Origin: RBG-16-66-20 sp040752005 | GTDB lineage: Bacteria; Pseudomonadota; Gammaproteobacteria; Burkholderiales; SG8-39 | Assembly (NCBI GenBank): GCA_040752005.1 | Contig: JBFMFX010000009.1 | Location: 65,893 to 129,892, forward strand | Direction of reading: 5' to 3' | DNA length: 64,000 nucleotides | Part shown: positions 33,246 to 40,751 of the stretch, piece by piece | Layout of the letters: each line of letters begins with the position of its first letter | Numbering within the stretch: position 1 is the first letter of the stretch | Notes under the pieces: model-generated | Told to the model about the DNA's origin: nothing | Database searches by the model: none | Seen by the model: the letters and a program-made list of their open reading frames with translations, nothing else | Translations under genes and position numbers: made by a program

Positions 33246-34826
33246 TCAGTCCTCGGGACCGGCGCAGGGCAGCGTCAGGTGAAACTCGCCGTGCCTGGCG
33301 ACCAGGGCCTCGAGCGCGCCGCCATGCGCCTCGGCGATCGCGCGGCCGATGGCGAGGCCAAGGCCCATGCCGCTCGGCTTTGCGGAGCGGAACGGCTCGA
33401 ACAGCGCATCGCCCGAGGCGGGCGGCACGCCCGGGCCGCTGTCGGAGACGACGAAGCGCACCTCGCCGAGGCCGTGGCGGCGCGCCGCGACCGCGATCCG
33501 GCCGGGCTGCGCGCCGATCGCCTCGACCGCGTTGGCGAGCAGGTTGCGCAGCACCAGCTCGATCTGCAGCCGGTCCACGTAGAGCGCGTCGAGCCCCGGC
33601 TCGGCCGCGACCTCGAGCGCGATCGGGCGCGCGCCGATGAGCTGCGCGCCGATGCGGCGCGCCGCCTGCAGCAGCTCCTCGACCGGCACGCGCTCCAGGC
33701 GCGTCGTGCCCTCGCGAAAGAGGTCGCGCAGCCGCCGCACCACGTCGGCGGCGCGCTGCGCCTCGGCGAGCATCTTGGCGATCACTTCCCCAAGGCGCGG
33801 ATCGCCCGCGGCCGCCGCCATCAGCCGCTGCGCCGCCTGCCCGTAGTTGGCGAGCGCGGTGAGCGGCTGGTTGACCTCGTGCGCGATCGCGCCCGCCATC
33901 TCGCCGGCGGCCGCAAGGCGCAGCGTCTGGCGCAGGCTCTCGGCGGCGCGCTCGCGCTCCTCGACCATCATGCCGAGATACAGGCCGGTGAGCGTGAATG
34001 CGGCCACCAGCGCCTGCAGCTCGACCGCCGGCACGCGCGCACCGGAGGCGGTGTTCATGCCGAGCACGACGCCGATCTGCACGACCACCGCGGCGGCCGC
34101 GGCGCCGTGCATGCCGCCGCGCACCGCGATCCAGATGAGGGGGGCGAACAGGAGATAGAAATGGCGCGCGGGGTCCTCGCCGAGCGCGTCGCCGAAGATC
34201 AGCGCGAGCATTGCGGCGAGCACGGCAAGTTGCGCGAGCGTCTCCGGCCGGCGCGCGAGCGCGGCGAGCGCGCGCCGGCGCGCGCCGTCGGCGGCCACCA
34301 GAAGCAGCGGCGCGGTGACCAGAATTCCCACCGTGTCCCCGATCCAGAATCGCAGCCAGAGCTCGCCGAAACCGCCGCGCGGCAGAAGCGGCGTGGCATG
34401 CAATAGCCCGACGAACGCCACGCCGAGCACGGCGCTGCCGGCGGCGATCGCGGCGACGAACAGGGTGAGCTGGCGCACCGTGCGCAGCGCCGGCTCCGGC
34501 GGCAGCAGCATGCGCAGCGCGGCGGCGATCGCGGTGTAGCCGGCCGCGAGCACGACCGTGCTGGCGAGCGCGAGCGCCGCCCCGGCCGGCGCGCCGCGCA
34601 CGACGAATTCCGCGACCGCGATCGCGCCGAGCACCGCCGGCGCGTAGCGCAGCCCGCCGAGCAGCATCCAGACGATCGCCAGCGCCGGCTGCGGATTCCA
34701 CGGCGTGATGTTGAACGGCCCGACCGGCTCGATGTAGCTCGCCCAGTCGAGGGCGATGTAGCCGGGCACGAACACCGCCGTATCGCGCAGATACTGTGCC
34801 GCGGTGCGCATGGCGACAGGGATCAT
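33246..34826 (-). CDS. MASE1-domain sensor histidine kinase
   Basis: 526 residues from ATG 34826; ATG 34811 is an alternative, and neither has a strong ribosome binding site. About eight membrane segments (residues 20-285) form a MASE1-type sensor region. The transmitter follows: phospho-acceptor His316 in AIAHEVNQPLTAL, N box VLRNLLANAVEAI, G1 VSDSGPGVP, and G2 GMGLGLAIGRAIAEAHGG. The HEVNQPL form is typical of FixL/DctB-like kinases paired with FixJ regulators, which is what follows three bases later. The signal sensed is unknown, and no PAS domain was seen. Confidence 0.92.
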   Translation of the reverse strand: MIPVAMRTAAQYLRDTAVFVPGYIALDWASYIEPVGPFNITPWNPQPALAIVWMLLGGLRYAPAVLGAIAVAEFVVRGAPAGAALALASTVVLAAGYTAIAAALRMLLPPEPALRTVRQLTLFVAAIAAGSAVLGVAFVGLLHATPLLPRGGFGELWLRFWIGDTVGILVTAPLLLVAADGARRRALAALARRPETLAQLAVLAAMLALIFGDALGEDPARHFYLLFAPLIWIAVRGGMHGAAAAAVVVQIGVVLGMNTASGARVPAVELQALVAAFTLTGLYLGMMVEERERAAESLRQTLRLAAAGEMAGAIAHEVNQPLTALANYGQAAQRLMAAAAGDPRLGEVIAKMLAEAQRAADVVRRLRDLFREGTTRLERVPVEELLQAARRIGAQLIGARPIALEVAAEPGLDALYVDRLQIELVLRNLLANAVEAIGAQPGRIAVAARRHGLGEVRFVVSDSGPGVPPASGDALFEPFRSAKPSGMGLGLAIGRAIAEAHGGALEALVARHGEFHLTLPCAGPED

Positions 34827-34860
34827 CGTTCGCGCGGCGCGTTCGTGCAAGTACGGGAAA

Positions 34861-34915
34861 GCCCGTAGCCGGAGCGCCGTACGGGCGATCGCGTAAGCGT
34901 TTACCGGGCTTACGC
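34861..34915. promoter_or_regulatory. Two stacked inverted repeats between kinase and Mrp cluster
   Basis: In the divergent space, GCCCGTA (34861-34867) pairs with TACGGGC (34880-34886), and GCGTAAG (34891-34897) pairs with CTTACGC (34909-34915). GCGATCGC joins them at 34885-34892. Two dyads about one helical-turn multiple apart suggest regulator sites controlling the kinase, the Mrp operon, or both. No clear -10/-35 pair could be assigned. Confidence 0.4.
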
Positions 34916-34948
34916 GCCGCCGGCGGCGCGCCCTAAGGTGGCGGCGGC

Positions 34949-35197
34949 ATGCGCACCGAATCGGCTGGCGTCTCCGAGGCGTTCGACCTGTCGCTCTGGC
35001 TGGCGTGGTTCGCGGAACTGGACCGCACCTTCGCCTTTCTGCTGGTGCTGCCGCTGGTGGTCGCCGCGGTCGGCCTGTGGGCCCACTTCCGCGAACGCGA
35101 CGACGAGCGCGCGCAATGGCAGGGCGGCGAGATCGAGCGCGCGGCGCCGCAGCGCCCGGAGGCGGCCGACGCCCGCGGCGAAGTGCGCGACAACTAA
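34949..35197 (+). CDS. Small membrane protein leading the Mrp-like cluster
   Basis: 82 residues, one membrane helix (about 28-46, FAFLLVLPLVVAAVGLWAHF), then a charged cytoplasmic tail. I do not recognise it. AAGGTGG lies about seven bases before the ATG, and the stop is ten bases before mrpE, so it is probably the first gene of the antiporter operon. It could be a structural accessory subunit or a start-of-operon leader protein. Confidence 0.6.
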   Translation: MRTESAGVSEAFDLSLWLAWFAELDRTFAFLLVLPLVVAAVGLWAHFRERDDERAQWQGGEIERAAPQRPEAADARGEVRDN

Positions 35198-35207
35198 GGC
35201 CATCCGG

Positions 35208-35690
35208 ATGCGGTACCTGCACCCCGCAGCACTCGCCGGCACGCTGTACGCGTTCTGGCTGCTGATGTCGGGCATCACCACGCCGTTTCTCGTCTCCGCC
35301 GGCCTTGCCTGCGCGATCGGCGTGGCGGCGCTCGCGCGCCGCATGGAGGTCGCCGACCGCGAGGGCCATCCGATCCACCTGGTGCCGGCGGCGCTCGGCT
35401 ACTGGCCGTGGCTGGCGCTGCAGATCGCCAAGTCGGGATTCACGGTGGCCCGCATCGTGCTCGATCCCAAGCTGCCGGTGAGCCCGGTGATGGTTCGCTT
35501 CCGCCCGCTTCAGGAAACCACGCTCGGGCTGGCGACGCACGCCAACTCGATCACGCTCACGCCGGGCACGATCACGGTCGAGGCGCGCCACGGCGAGTTC
35601 CTGGTGCACGCGCTCACGCGCGAGGCCGCCGCCGGGCTCGCCGGCGGCGAGATGGACCGGCGCGTGCGCCGCTTCGAGGCAGGCGGCTGA
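35208..35690 (+). CDS. mrpE: Mrp-type antiporter subunit E
   Basis: 160 residues with two N-terminal membrane helices and the conserved cytoplasmic MrpE/MnhE domain (LGYWPWLALQIAKSGFTVARIVLDP; LPVSPVMVRF; NSITLTPGTITVEA, given in parts). MrpE is part of the Na+/H+ antiporter complex in the inner membrane. TGATG couples it to mrpF. Start is the ATG at 35208. Confidence 0.9.
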   Translation: MRYLHPAALAGTLYAFWLLMSGITTPFLVSAGLACAIGVAALARRMEVADREGHPIHLVPAALGYWPWLALQIAKSGFTVARIVLDPKLPVSPVMVRFRPLQETTLGLATHANSITLTPGTITVEARHGEFLVHALTREAAAGLAGGEMDRRVRRFEAGG

Positions 35691-35968
35691 TGCTCGCGGT
35701 GACCGTCGTGGCGTTGCTCGCAACCGTCGCGCTCGCGCTCGCGCGCGCGCTCGCGGGGCCGACGGTGTTCGACCGGCTGCTGGCGGCCAATACGCTCGGC
35801 ACGGTCGCGGTGCTGCTGCTCGCGGCGATCGGATTTCTCTCCGGCCGGCCGGACTTCCTCGATCTCGCGATCGTCTACGGCCTGCTCAACATCGTCGGCA
35901 CCGTCGCGGTGCTCAAGTTCTTCAGCCGCGGCGACCTCGGCGATCCCGGCGAGGAGGCGCCGCGGTGA
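35690..35968 (+). CDS. mrpF: Mrp-type antiporter subunit F
   Basis: 92 residues, three membrane helices. ARALAGPTVFDRLLAANTLGT and FLDLAIVYGLLNIVGTVAVLKF (in parts) are the MrpF/MnhF signature, with the conserved acid in the second block. The start shares its first base with the mrpE stop (TGATG), and its own stop overlaps mrpG (GTGA). The last residues, rich in Gly and Asp, are cytoplasmic. Confidence 0.9.
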   Translation: MLAVTVVALLATVALALARALAGPTVFDRLLAANTLGTVAVLLLAAIGFLSGRPDFLDLAIVYGLLNIVGTVAVLKFFSRGDLGDPGEEAPR

Positions 35969-36291
35969 GCGCGATCGTGGATCTGGCGAGTGCCGCGCTG
36001 CTCGCCGCCGGCGCGGGCTTGTGCGTCGTCGGCGGCATCGGGTTGCTGAGGATGCCCGAGTTCTACACCCGGCTGCACGCCGCGAGCCTGTGCGACTCGA
36101 CCGGCGCGATGCTGCTGCTTCTCGGACTGCTGCTGCAGGCCGGCTGGTCGCTCGCCGCCGTCAAGCTGGCGGTGATCGGGCTGCTGCTGTTTTTCACCGG
36201 CCCGGCCGCCGCGCACGCGCTGGCGCGCGCCGCGCTCGCCCGGGGGCTCGCGCCGCGGCTGGCCGACGGAGGCGGGTCGTGGAGGCGCTGA
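35965..36291 (+). CDS. mrpG: Mrp-type antiporter subunit G
   Basis: 108 residues, three membrane helices, with the MrpG/MnhG signature GIGLLRMPEFYTRLHAASLCDS, given here as GLLRMPEFYTRLHAAS. GTG start in a GTGA overlap with mrpF. The end overlaps the DUF4040 gene by 13 bases. The C-terminal tail after the last helix is Gly/Arg-rich. It is required for complex assembly in characterised Mrp systems. Confidence 0.9.
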   Translation: MSAIVDLASAALLAAGAGLCVVGGIGLLRMPEFYTRLHAASLCDSTGAMLLLLGLLLQAGWSLAAVKLAVIGLLLFFTGPAAAHALARAALARGLAPRLADGGGSWRR

Positions 36292-36815
36292 TCATCGCGG
36301 TGCTGCTCGCGGCGATGGTGCTGGCGGTGATCGGCATCGCCCTGCAGCGCAACCTGTTCGCCGTGGTGGTGCTCGCCGGCGCCTACAGCTTTCTCATGGC
36401 GACGGTGCTGGTGGCGCTCGACGCTGTGGACGTCGCGATGACCGAGGCCGCCGTCGGCGCCGGCGTATCCACCGTGCTGCTGCTCGGCGCCCTGCGCCTG
36501 AGCGGCGCAACCGAAGCGAAGCCGCTGCGCCGCCCGTGGCTTCCGCTTGCCCTCGCCGCGGGCGTCGGCGCGATGCTGGTGTACGGCACGCTCGGGCTGC
36601 CGGCGTTTTCGGATCCGGAAGCGCCGATCCATACCCATGTGGTGCCGCGCTACCTGACCGAGGGTCCGCGGGAGACCGGCGTTCCGAACGTGGTCACCGC
36701 GGTGCTCGCGAGCTACCGCGGCTACGACACGCTCGGCGAGACGGTGGTCGTCTTCACCGCCGGCGTCGGGGTGATCGCATTGATGCGCCGCCGGCGCAAA
36801 AGGGGGCCGCGGTGA
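36279..36815 (+). CDS. DUF4040/MbhD-MbhE-like subunit (replaces C-terminus of MrpA)
   Basis: 178 residues from a GTG at 36279. The first part is DUF4040 (QRNLFAVVVLAGAYSFLMATV; DAVDVAMTEAAVGAGVSTVLL, in parts), equivalent to MbhD or the C-terminal part of MrpA. The second part, with GLPAFSDPEAPIHTHVVPRYL and VTAVLASYRGYDTLGETVV (in parts), matches MbhE/MnhB-N-terminal-like sequences. In classical Mrp the equivalent sits on MrpA. Here, as in group-2 Mrp and membrane-bound hydrogenase modules, it is a separate protein. It overlaps mrpG and is GTGA-coupled to mrpB. Confidence 0.85.
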   Translation: MEALIIAVLLAAMVLAVIGIALQRNLFAVVVLAGAYSFLMATVLVALDAVDVAMTEAAVGAGVSTVLLLGALRLSGATEAKPLRRPWLPLALAAGVGAMLVYGTLGLPAFSDPEAPIHTHVVPRYLTEGPRETGVPNVVTAVLASYRGYDTLGETVVVFTAGVGVIALMRRRRKRGPR

Positions 36816-37240
36816 GGAACGATCTGGTGTTGCGCGTGCTCGCCAAGCTTCTCATCCCGTTCATGCTGATGTTCGCGCTCTACGTGCAGTTTCACGGCGA
36901 CTACGGCCCCGGGGGAGGCTTTCAGGCGGGCGTGATCGCCGCCGCGGCGATCGTCTTCTACGCGCTCATCTACGGGCTTGCCGCCGCGCAGCGCCTGGTG
37001 CCCGAGCGCCTCGCCGAGGCGCTGCTCGCCGCCGGCGTCTTTCTCTACTGCGCGGTCGGCATCGCCGGCCTCGCGCTCGGCGGCAACTACCTCGATTATT
37101 TCGTGCTGGGCAGCGACCCGGTCGCCGGCCAGCACCGCGGCATCTTCTGGGTCGAGGCGGGGGTGGGGGCCACCGTCGCCGGCACGATGCTCAAGCTTTT
37201 CTACATGTTCGCCGCGCGCGGCCGGGAGGCGGGCTCGTGA
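36812..37240 (+). CDS. mrpB: Mrp-type antiporter subunit B
   Basis: 142 residues, four membrane helices, with the MnhB family core LIPFMLMFALYVQFHGDYGP, GGGFQAGVIAAAA and FWVEAGVGATVAGTML. GTG start overlapping the DUF4040 stop, and stop overlapping mrpC (GTGA). MrpB is an obligatory membrane subunit of the antiporter complex. Confidence 0.92.
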   Translation: MRNDLVLRVLAKLLIPFMLMFALYVQFHGDYGPGGGFQAGVIAAAAIVFYALIYGLAAAQRLVPERLAEALLAAGVFLYCAVGIAGLALGGNYLDYFVLGSDPVAGQHRGIFWVEAGVGATVAGTMLKLFYMFAARGREAGS

Positions 37241-37614
37241 GCGCCGCGGCTTCGCACTTCAGCTACTGGGCGACGATCGCGCTGCTGATCGGCGGCCTGT
37301 ACATCCTGATCGCGCGCGGCAACCTGTTCAAGAAGCTGATCGGCCTGGCGATCATGCAGACCTCGGTGTACCTGCTCTACATCGCGCCCGGGAAACTCAT
37401 CGGCGGCACCGCGCCGATCGTCGCCGAAGGCTACGCCACCTACTCCAATCCCCTGCCGCACGTGCTGATCCTCACCGCGATCGTGGTCGGCGTCGCCACC
37501 CTCGCCCTCGGCCTGGCGATCGTGGTGCGCATCCGCGAAGCCTACGGCACGGTCGAGGAAGACGAAGTCCTGAAGCTCGACCGCGCCGACGCGCCGCAAC
37601 GCCCGGAGCGCTGA
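37237..37614 (+). CDS. mrpC: Mrp-type antiporter subunit C (NuoK-like)
   Basis: 125 residues, three helices, homologous to NuoK: YWATIALLIGGLYILIARGN, LIGLAIMQTSVYLLYIA and PLPHVLILTAIVVGVATLAL, with the membrane glutamates largely absent as in MrpC. The C-terminal charged tail is cytoplasmic. GTG start (GTGA with mrpB), and TGATG overlap with the next gene. Confidence 0.92.
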   Translation: MSAAASHFSYWATIALLIGGLYILIARGNLFKKLIGLAIMQTSVYLLYIAPGKLIGGTAPIVAEGYATYSNPLPHVLILTAIVVGVATLALGLAIVVRIREAYGTVEEDEVLKLDRADAPQRPER

Positions 37615-39095
37615 TGCGCGAGCATCTGCCGGCGCTGCAGGTCGTCCTGCCGCTCGTCGCGGCGCCGCTCATCGTGCTCGCGCGCTCGCCGCGCTTCGCC
37701 TGGCTCGCGGCGACCGCGGCGAGCTACGGCGCGCTGGTGGCCGCGGTGCTGCTCGCCGCCGAGGTGGCTGCGGGCGGCACGGTCTCCTACGCCATCGGCA
37801 GCTGGCCGCCGCCCTGGGGAATCGAGTACCGCGTGGACCCGCTCTCGGCGTTCGTGCTGGTGCTGGTCGCGCTCACGGCGTCGCTCGTCGCCCCGTACGC
37901 CGAGCGCTCGATCGGTGCCGAGATCGCCGCCGACCGGCGCTACCTCGCCTACGCGATGTATTGCCTGTGTCTTGCGGGGCTGCTCGGCATGGTGGCGACC
38001 GGGGATGCCTTCAACCTGTTCGTGTTCCTGGAGATCGCCTCGCTTGCGACCTACGTGCTGATCGCCCTCGGGCCGCAGCGCAGGGCGCTCCTCGCCGCGT
38101 ACCAGTACATGCTGATGGGCACCGTCGGCGCGACCTTCTACGTGATCGGAGTGGGGTTGCTGTACCTGATGACCGGTACGCTCAACCTCGCCGACATGGC
38201 CGAGCGGCTGCACGATGTGCAGGAGCTGCGCCCGGTGCTCGCCGCGCTCGCCTTCATCACCGTCGGCATGGGCCTGAAGCTCGCGCTCTTTCCGCTGCAC
38301 CAGTGGCTGCCGAACGCCTACGCGTGCGCGCCCTCGATGGTGTCGGCGTTCCTCGCCGCCACCGCGACCAAGGTGTCGGTGTACGTGCTGCTGCGCTACT
38401 ACTACACGGTGTTCGACCCGTGGGCCCTGTTCGAGCGGCTGCCGACCGGCGAGGTGCTGATCGCGCTCTCGGTGGCGGCGATGCTGGTCGCCTCGCTCGT
38501 CGCGGTGTACGAGCCGGACGTGAAGCGCCTGTTCGCCTGGTCGAGCGTGGCGCAGATCGGCTACATCACGCTCGGCATCGGCCTGGACAACCAGGCGGGC
38601 CTCACCGCCGCGCTCGCGCACCTGCTCAATCACGGCATCGCCAAGGGCGCGATCTTCGTGCTGCTCGGCGGCGTCGCGCTGCGCGCGGGCGCCGGCGCGC
38701 TCGGCGTGGCGGACCTCGCCGGGCTCGCGGCGCGCATGCCGCTCACCGCCCTCGGCCTGGCGATCGCGGGCCTGTCGCTCATCGGCGTGCCGGGCACCGC
38801 CGGCTTCGTCACCAAGTGGTACCTGGTGCTCGGGGCGCTGGAGCGCGGCCTGTGGTGGCTGGTCGCGGTCGTCGTCGCGAGTTCGCTGCTCGCGGCGATC
38901 TACGTCTGGCGCGTGGTCGAGGCGGCGTATCTACGGCCGGCGCCGGCGGGCGCCGGCCGGGGCGAGGCGCCCGCCCCGATGCTTGCCGCGGCGATGGCGA
39001 TGGCCGCGCTGTGCGTCTATTTCGGCTTCGAGACCTCGTTCAACGTCGGGGCCGCGCGCGAGGCGGCCGACTTCCTCACCCGGGGGTTGCGGTGA
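37614..39095 (+). CDS. mrpD: Mrp-type antiporter subunit D, first NuoL/M/N homologue
   Basis: 493 residues, about 14 membrane helices of the NuoN/NuoM proton-translocating type. Key signatures are the glutamate in FLEIASLATYVLIAL, the lysine in GMGLKLALFPLHQWLPNAYA, and the second lysine in FAWSSVAQIGYI and HGIAKGAIFVLL. These form the half-channels for Na+/H+ antiport. It is the most MrpD-like of the three related subunits in the operon. TGATG start with mrpC, and GTGA with the next gene. Confidence 0.92.
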   Translation: MREHLPALQVVLPLVAAPLIVLARSPRFAWLAATAASYGALVAAVLLAAEVAAGGTVSYAIGSWPPPWGIEYRVDPLSAFVLVLVALTASLVAPYAERSIGAEIAADRRYLAYAMYCLCLAGLLGMVATGDAFNLFVFLEIASLATYVLIALGPQRRALLAAYQYMLMGTVGATFYVIGVGLLYLMTGTLNLADMAERLHDVQELRPVLAALAFITVGMGLKLALFPLHQWLPNAYACAPSMVSAFLAATATKVSVYVLLRYYYTVFDPWALFERLPTGEVLIALSVAAMLVASLVAVYEPDVKRLFAWSSVAQIGYITLGIGLDNQAGLTAALAHLLNHGIAKGAIFVLLGGVALRAGAGALGVADLAGLAARMPLTALGLAIAGLSLIGVPGTAGFVTKWYLVLGALERGLWWLVAVVVASSLLAAIYVWRVVEAAYLRPAPAGAGRGEAPAPMLAAAMAMAALCVYFGFETSFNVGAAREAADFLTRGLR

Positions 39096-40543
39096 GCGAC
39101 GCGGGGCTGCTTGCCCTTTGCGTTCTCGTTCCCTGCGCCGGCGCGCTCGCGGTTGCGCTGCTCGATCGCCGGCCGAACCTGCGCGAGGCGGCCTCCCTTG
39201 CCGCCGCCGCGGCGCTGGTGGCGGCGGTGGCCGCGCTCGTGCCGCCGGTGCTGGCCGGCGAGCGCCCGGCGCTAAAGGTGCTCGAACTGCTGCCCGGCAT
39301 CGCGCTCGCGCTCGAACTGGAACCGCTCGGCCTTCTGTTCGCGCTGGTCGCATCGAGCCTGTGGTTCGTGAGCACGATCTACTCGATCGGCTACATGCGC
39401 GGCAACGACGAGCCGCGCCAGACGCGCTTTTACGTGTGCTTTGCGCTCGCGATCGGCGCGGCGATCGGCGTGGCGCTCGCGGCGAACCTGCTCACGCTCT
39501 ACCTCTTTTACGAGGCGCTCACCTTCGTCACCTGGCCCCTGGTGACGCACCACGGCGACGCCGAGGCGCGCCGCGGCGGGCGCACCTACCTCGCGCTGCT
39601 CCTTGCCACCTCGATGCTCTTTCTGCTGCCGGCGATCGCGATCACCTGGTCGCTCGCCGGCACGCTCGATTTTGCGCCCGGCGGGATTCTCGGCGGTCGC
39701 GTCGAAGGCTGGGCGGCGGCGGGCCTTGCCGCGCTCTACGCTTTCGGCATCGGCAAGGCGGCGCTGATGCCGCTGCACCGCTGGCTGCCGGCGGCGATGG
39801 TGGCGCCGACGCCGGTCTCGGCGCTGCTGCACGCCGTCGCGGTGGTGAAGGCGGGCGTGTTCTGCGTGCTCAAGGTGGTGCTCTATGTGTTCGGCCCAGG
39901 TTTCGGAGCGCAGGCCTTCGGCTGGCTGCCGTGGGTGGCCGGATTCACCATCGTCGCCGCCTCCCTGGTCGCGCTGCGCTCGGACAACCTCAAGCGGCGC
40001 CTGGCCTACTCGACCGTGAGCCAGCTCTCCTACGTCGTGCTCGCCGCCGCGCTGCTCACGCCGCTTTCGCTCGCAGGCGCCGCGCTGCACATCGCCGCGC
40101 ACGCCTTCGGCAAGATCACTCTCTTTTTCGCCGCCGGCGCCGTCTACACCGCATGCGGCAAGACCCGAGTGAGCGAGCTGGACGGCATCGGCCGGCACAT
40201 GCCCTGGACCTTCGCCGCGTTCGCGATCGGCGCGCTCTCGATGGTCGGGTTGCCGCCGGCGGCCGGGTTCGCGAGCAAGTGGTACATCGTCGGCGGTGCG
40301 CTCCAGGCCGGGCACTGGGCGGCGCTCGCCGTCATCGCCGCGAGCACGCTGCTCAACGCCGGGTACCTCCTGCCGATCGTCTACCGCGCCTTCTTCGTTG
40401 CGCCGCCTGCGGCAGTGGCGGCGCACGGCGAGGCGCCGGCGAGCATGGTCGCGGCGATCGCCGCAAGCGCCGGCCTGACCGTGCTGTTCTTTTTCTTCGC
40501 CGACCTGCCGCTTGCGCTCGCGGCGCGGTTCGCAGGTGCCTGA
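39092..40543 (+). CDS. Second NuoL/M/N-type antiporter subunit
   Basis: 483 residues, about 14 helices. NuoL/M signatures include FYEALTFVTWPLVTH, FGIGKAALMPLHRWLPAAM with APTPVSALLHAVAVVKAGV, and HAFGKITLFFAAGA, so the proton path residues (Glu, Lys, His-Lys) are kept. It lacks the long C-terminal helix of NuoL and the extra domains of MrpA, so it is not MrpA. In multi-gene Mrp-like clusters such additional subunits may add an ion channel. Overlap GTGA with mrpD; a two-base gap follows before the small gene. Confidence 0.9.
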   Translation: MSDAGLLALCVLVPCAGALAVALLDRRPNLREAASLAAAAALVAAVAALVPPVLAGERPALKVLELLPGIALALELEPLGLLFALVASSLWFVSTIYSIGYMRGNDEPRQTRFYVCFALAIGAAIGVALAANLLTLYLFYEALTFVTWPLVTHHGDAEARRGGRTYLALLLATSMLFLLPAIAITWSLAGTLDFAPGGILGGRVEGWAAAGLAALYAFGIGKAALMPLHRWLPAAMVAPTPVSALLHAVAVVKAGVFCVLKVVLYVFGPGFGAQAFGWLPWVAGFTIVAASLVALRSDNLKRRLAYSTVSQLSYVVLAAALLTPLSLAGAALHIAAHAFGKITLFFAAGAVYTACGKTRVSELDGIGRHMPWTFAAFAIGALSMVGLPPAAGFASKWYIVGGALQAGHWAALAVIAASTLLNAGYLLPIVYRAFFVAPPAAVAAHGEAPASMVAAIAASAGLTVLFFFFADLPLALAARFAGA

Positions 40544-40544
40544 C

Positions 40545-40751
40545 ATGCGTCGCGCCTGGACGCTTTTCCTCTGCGCGCTCGCGGCCACGGTCGCCGCCGA
40601 ACTGTTCATCGCGCCGCAGCCGCACTTCGAATTCGAGCGGCTGTTCGCCTTCCACGCGCTGTACGGTTTCGCCGCATGCGCGGCGCTGATCCTCCTTGCC
40701 AGGGCGCTCGGGTTTTTCCTCAAGCGCCGCGACGACTACTATGGCGGCTAG
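40545..40751 (+). CDS. Small two-helix membrane protein within the Mrp-like cluster
   Basis: 68 residues with two membrane helices (about 4-24 and 38-60, the second being ALYGFAACAALILLARALGFFL) and the charged end KRRDDYYGG. It is not recognised by name, but small two-helix proteins with such a tail accompany NuoM-like subunits in similar clusters. Its last 11 bases overlap the next gene. Confidence 0.7.
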   Translation: MRRAWTLFLCALAATVAAELFIAPQPHFEFERLFAFHALYGFAACAALILLARALGFFLKRRDDYYGG

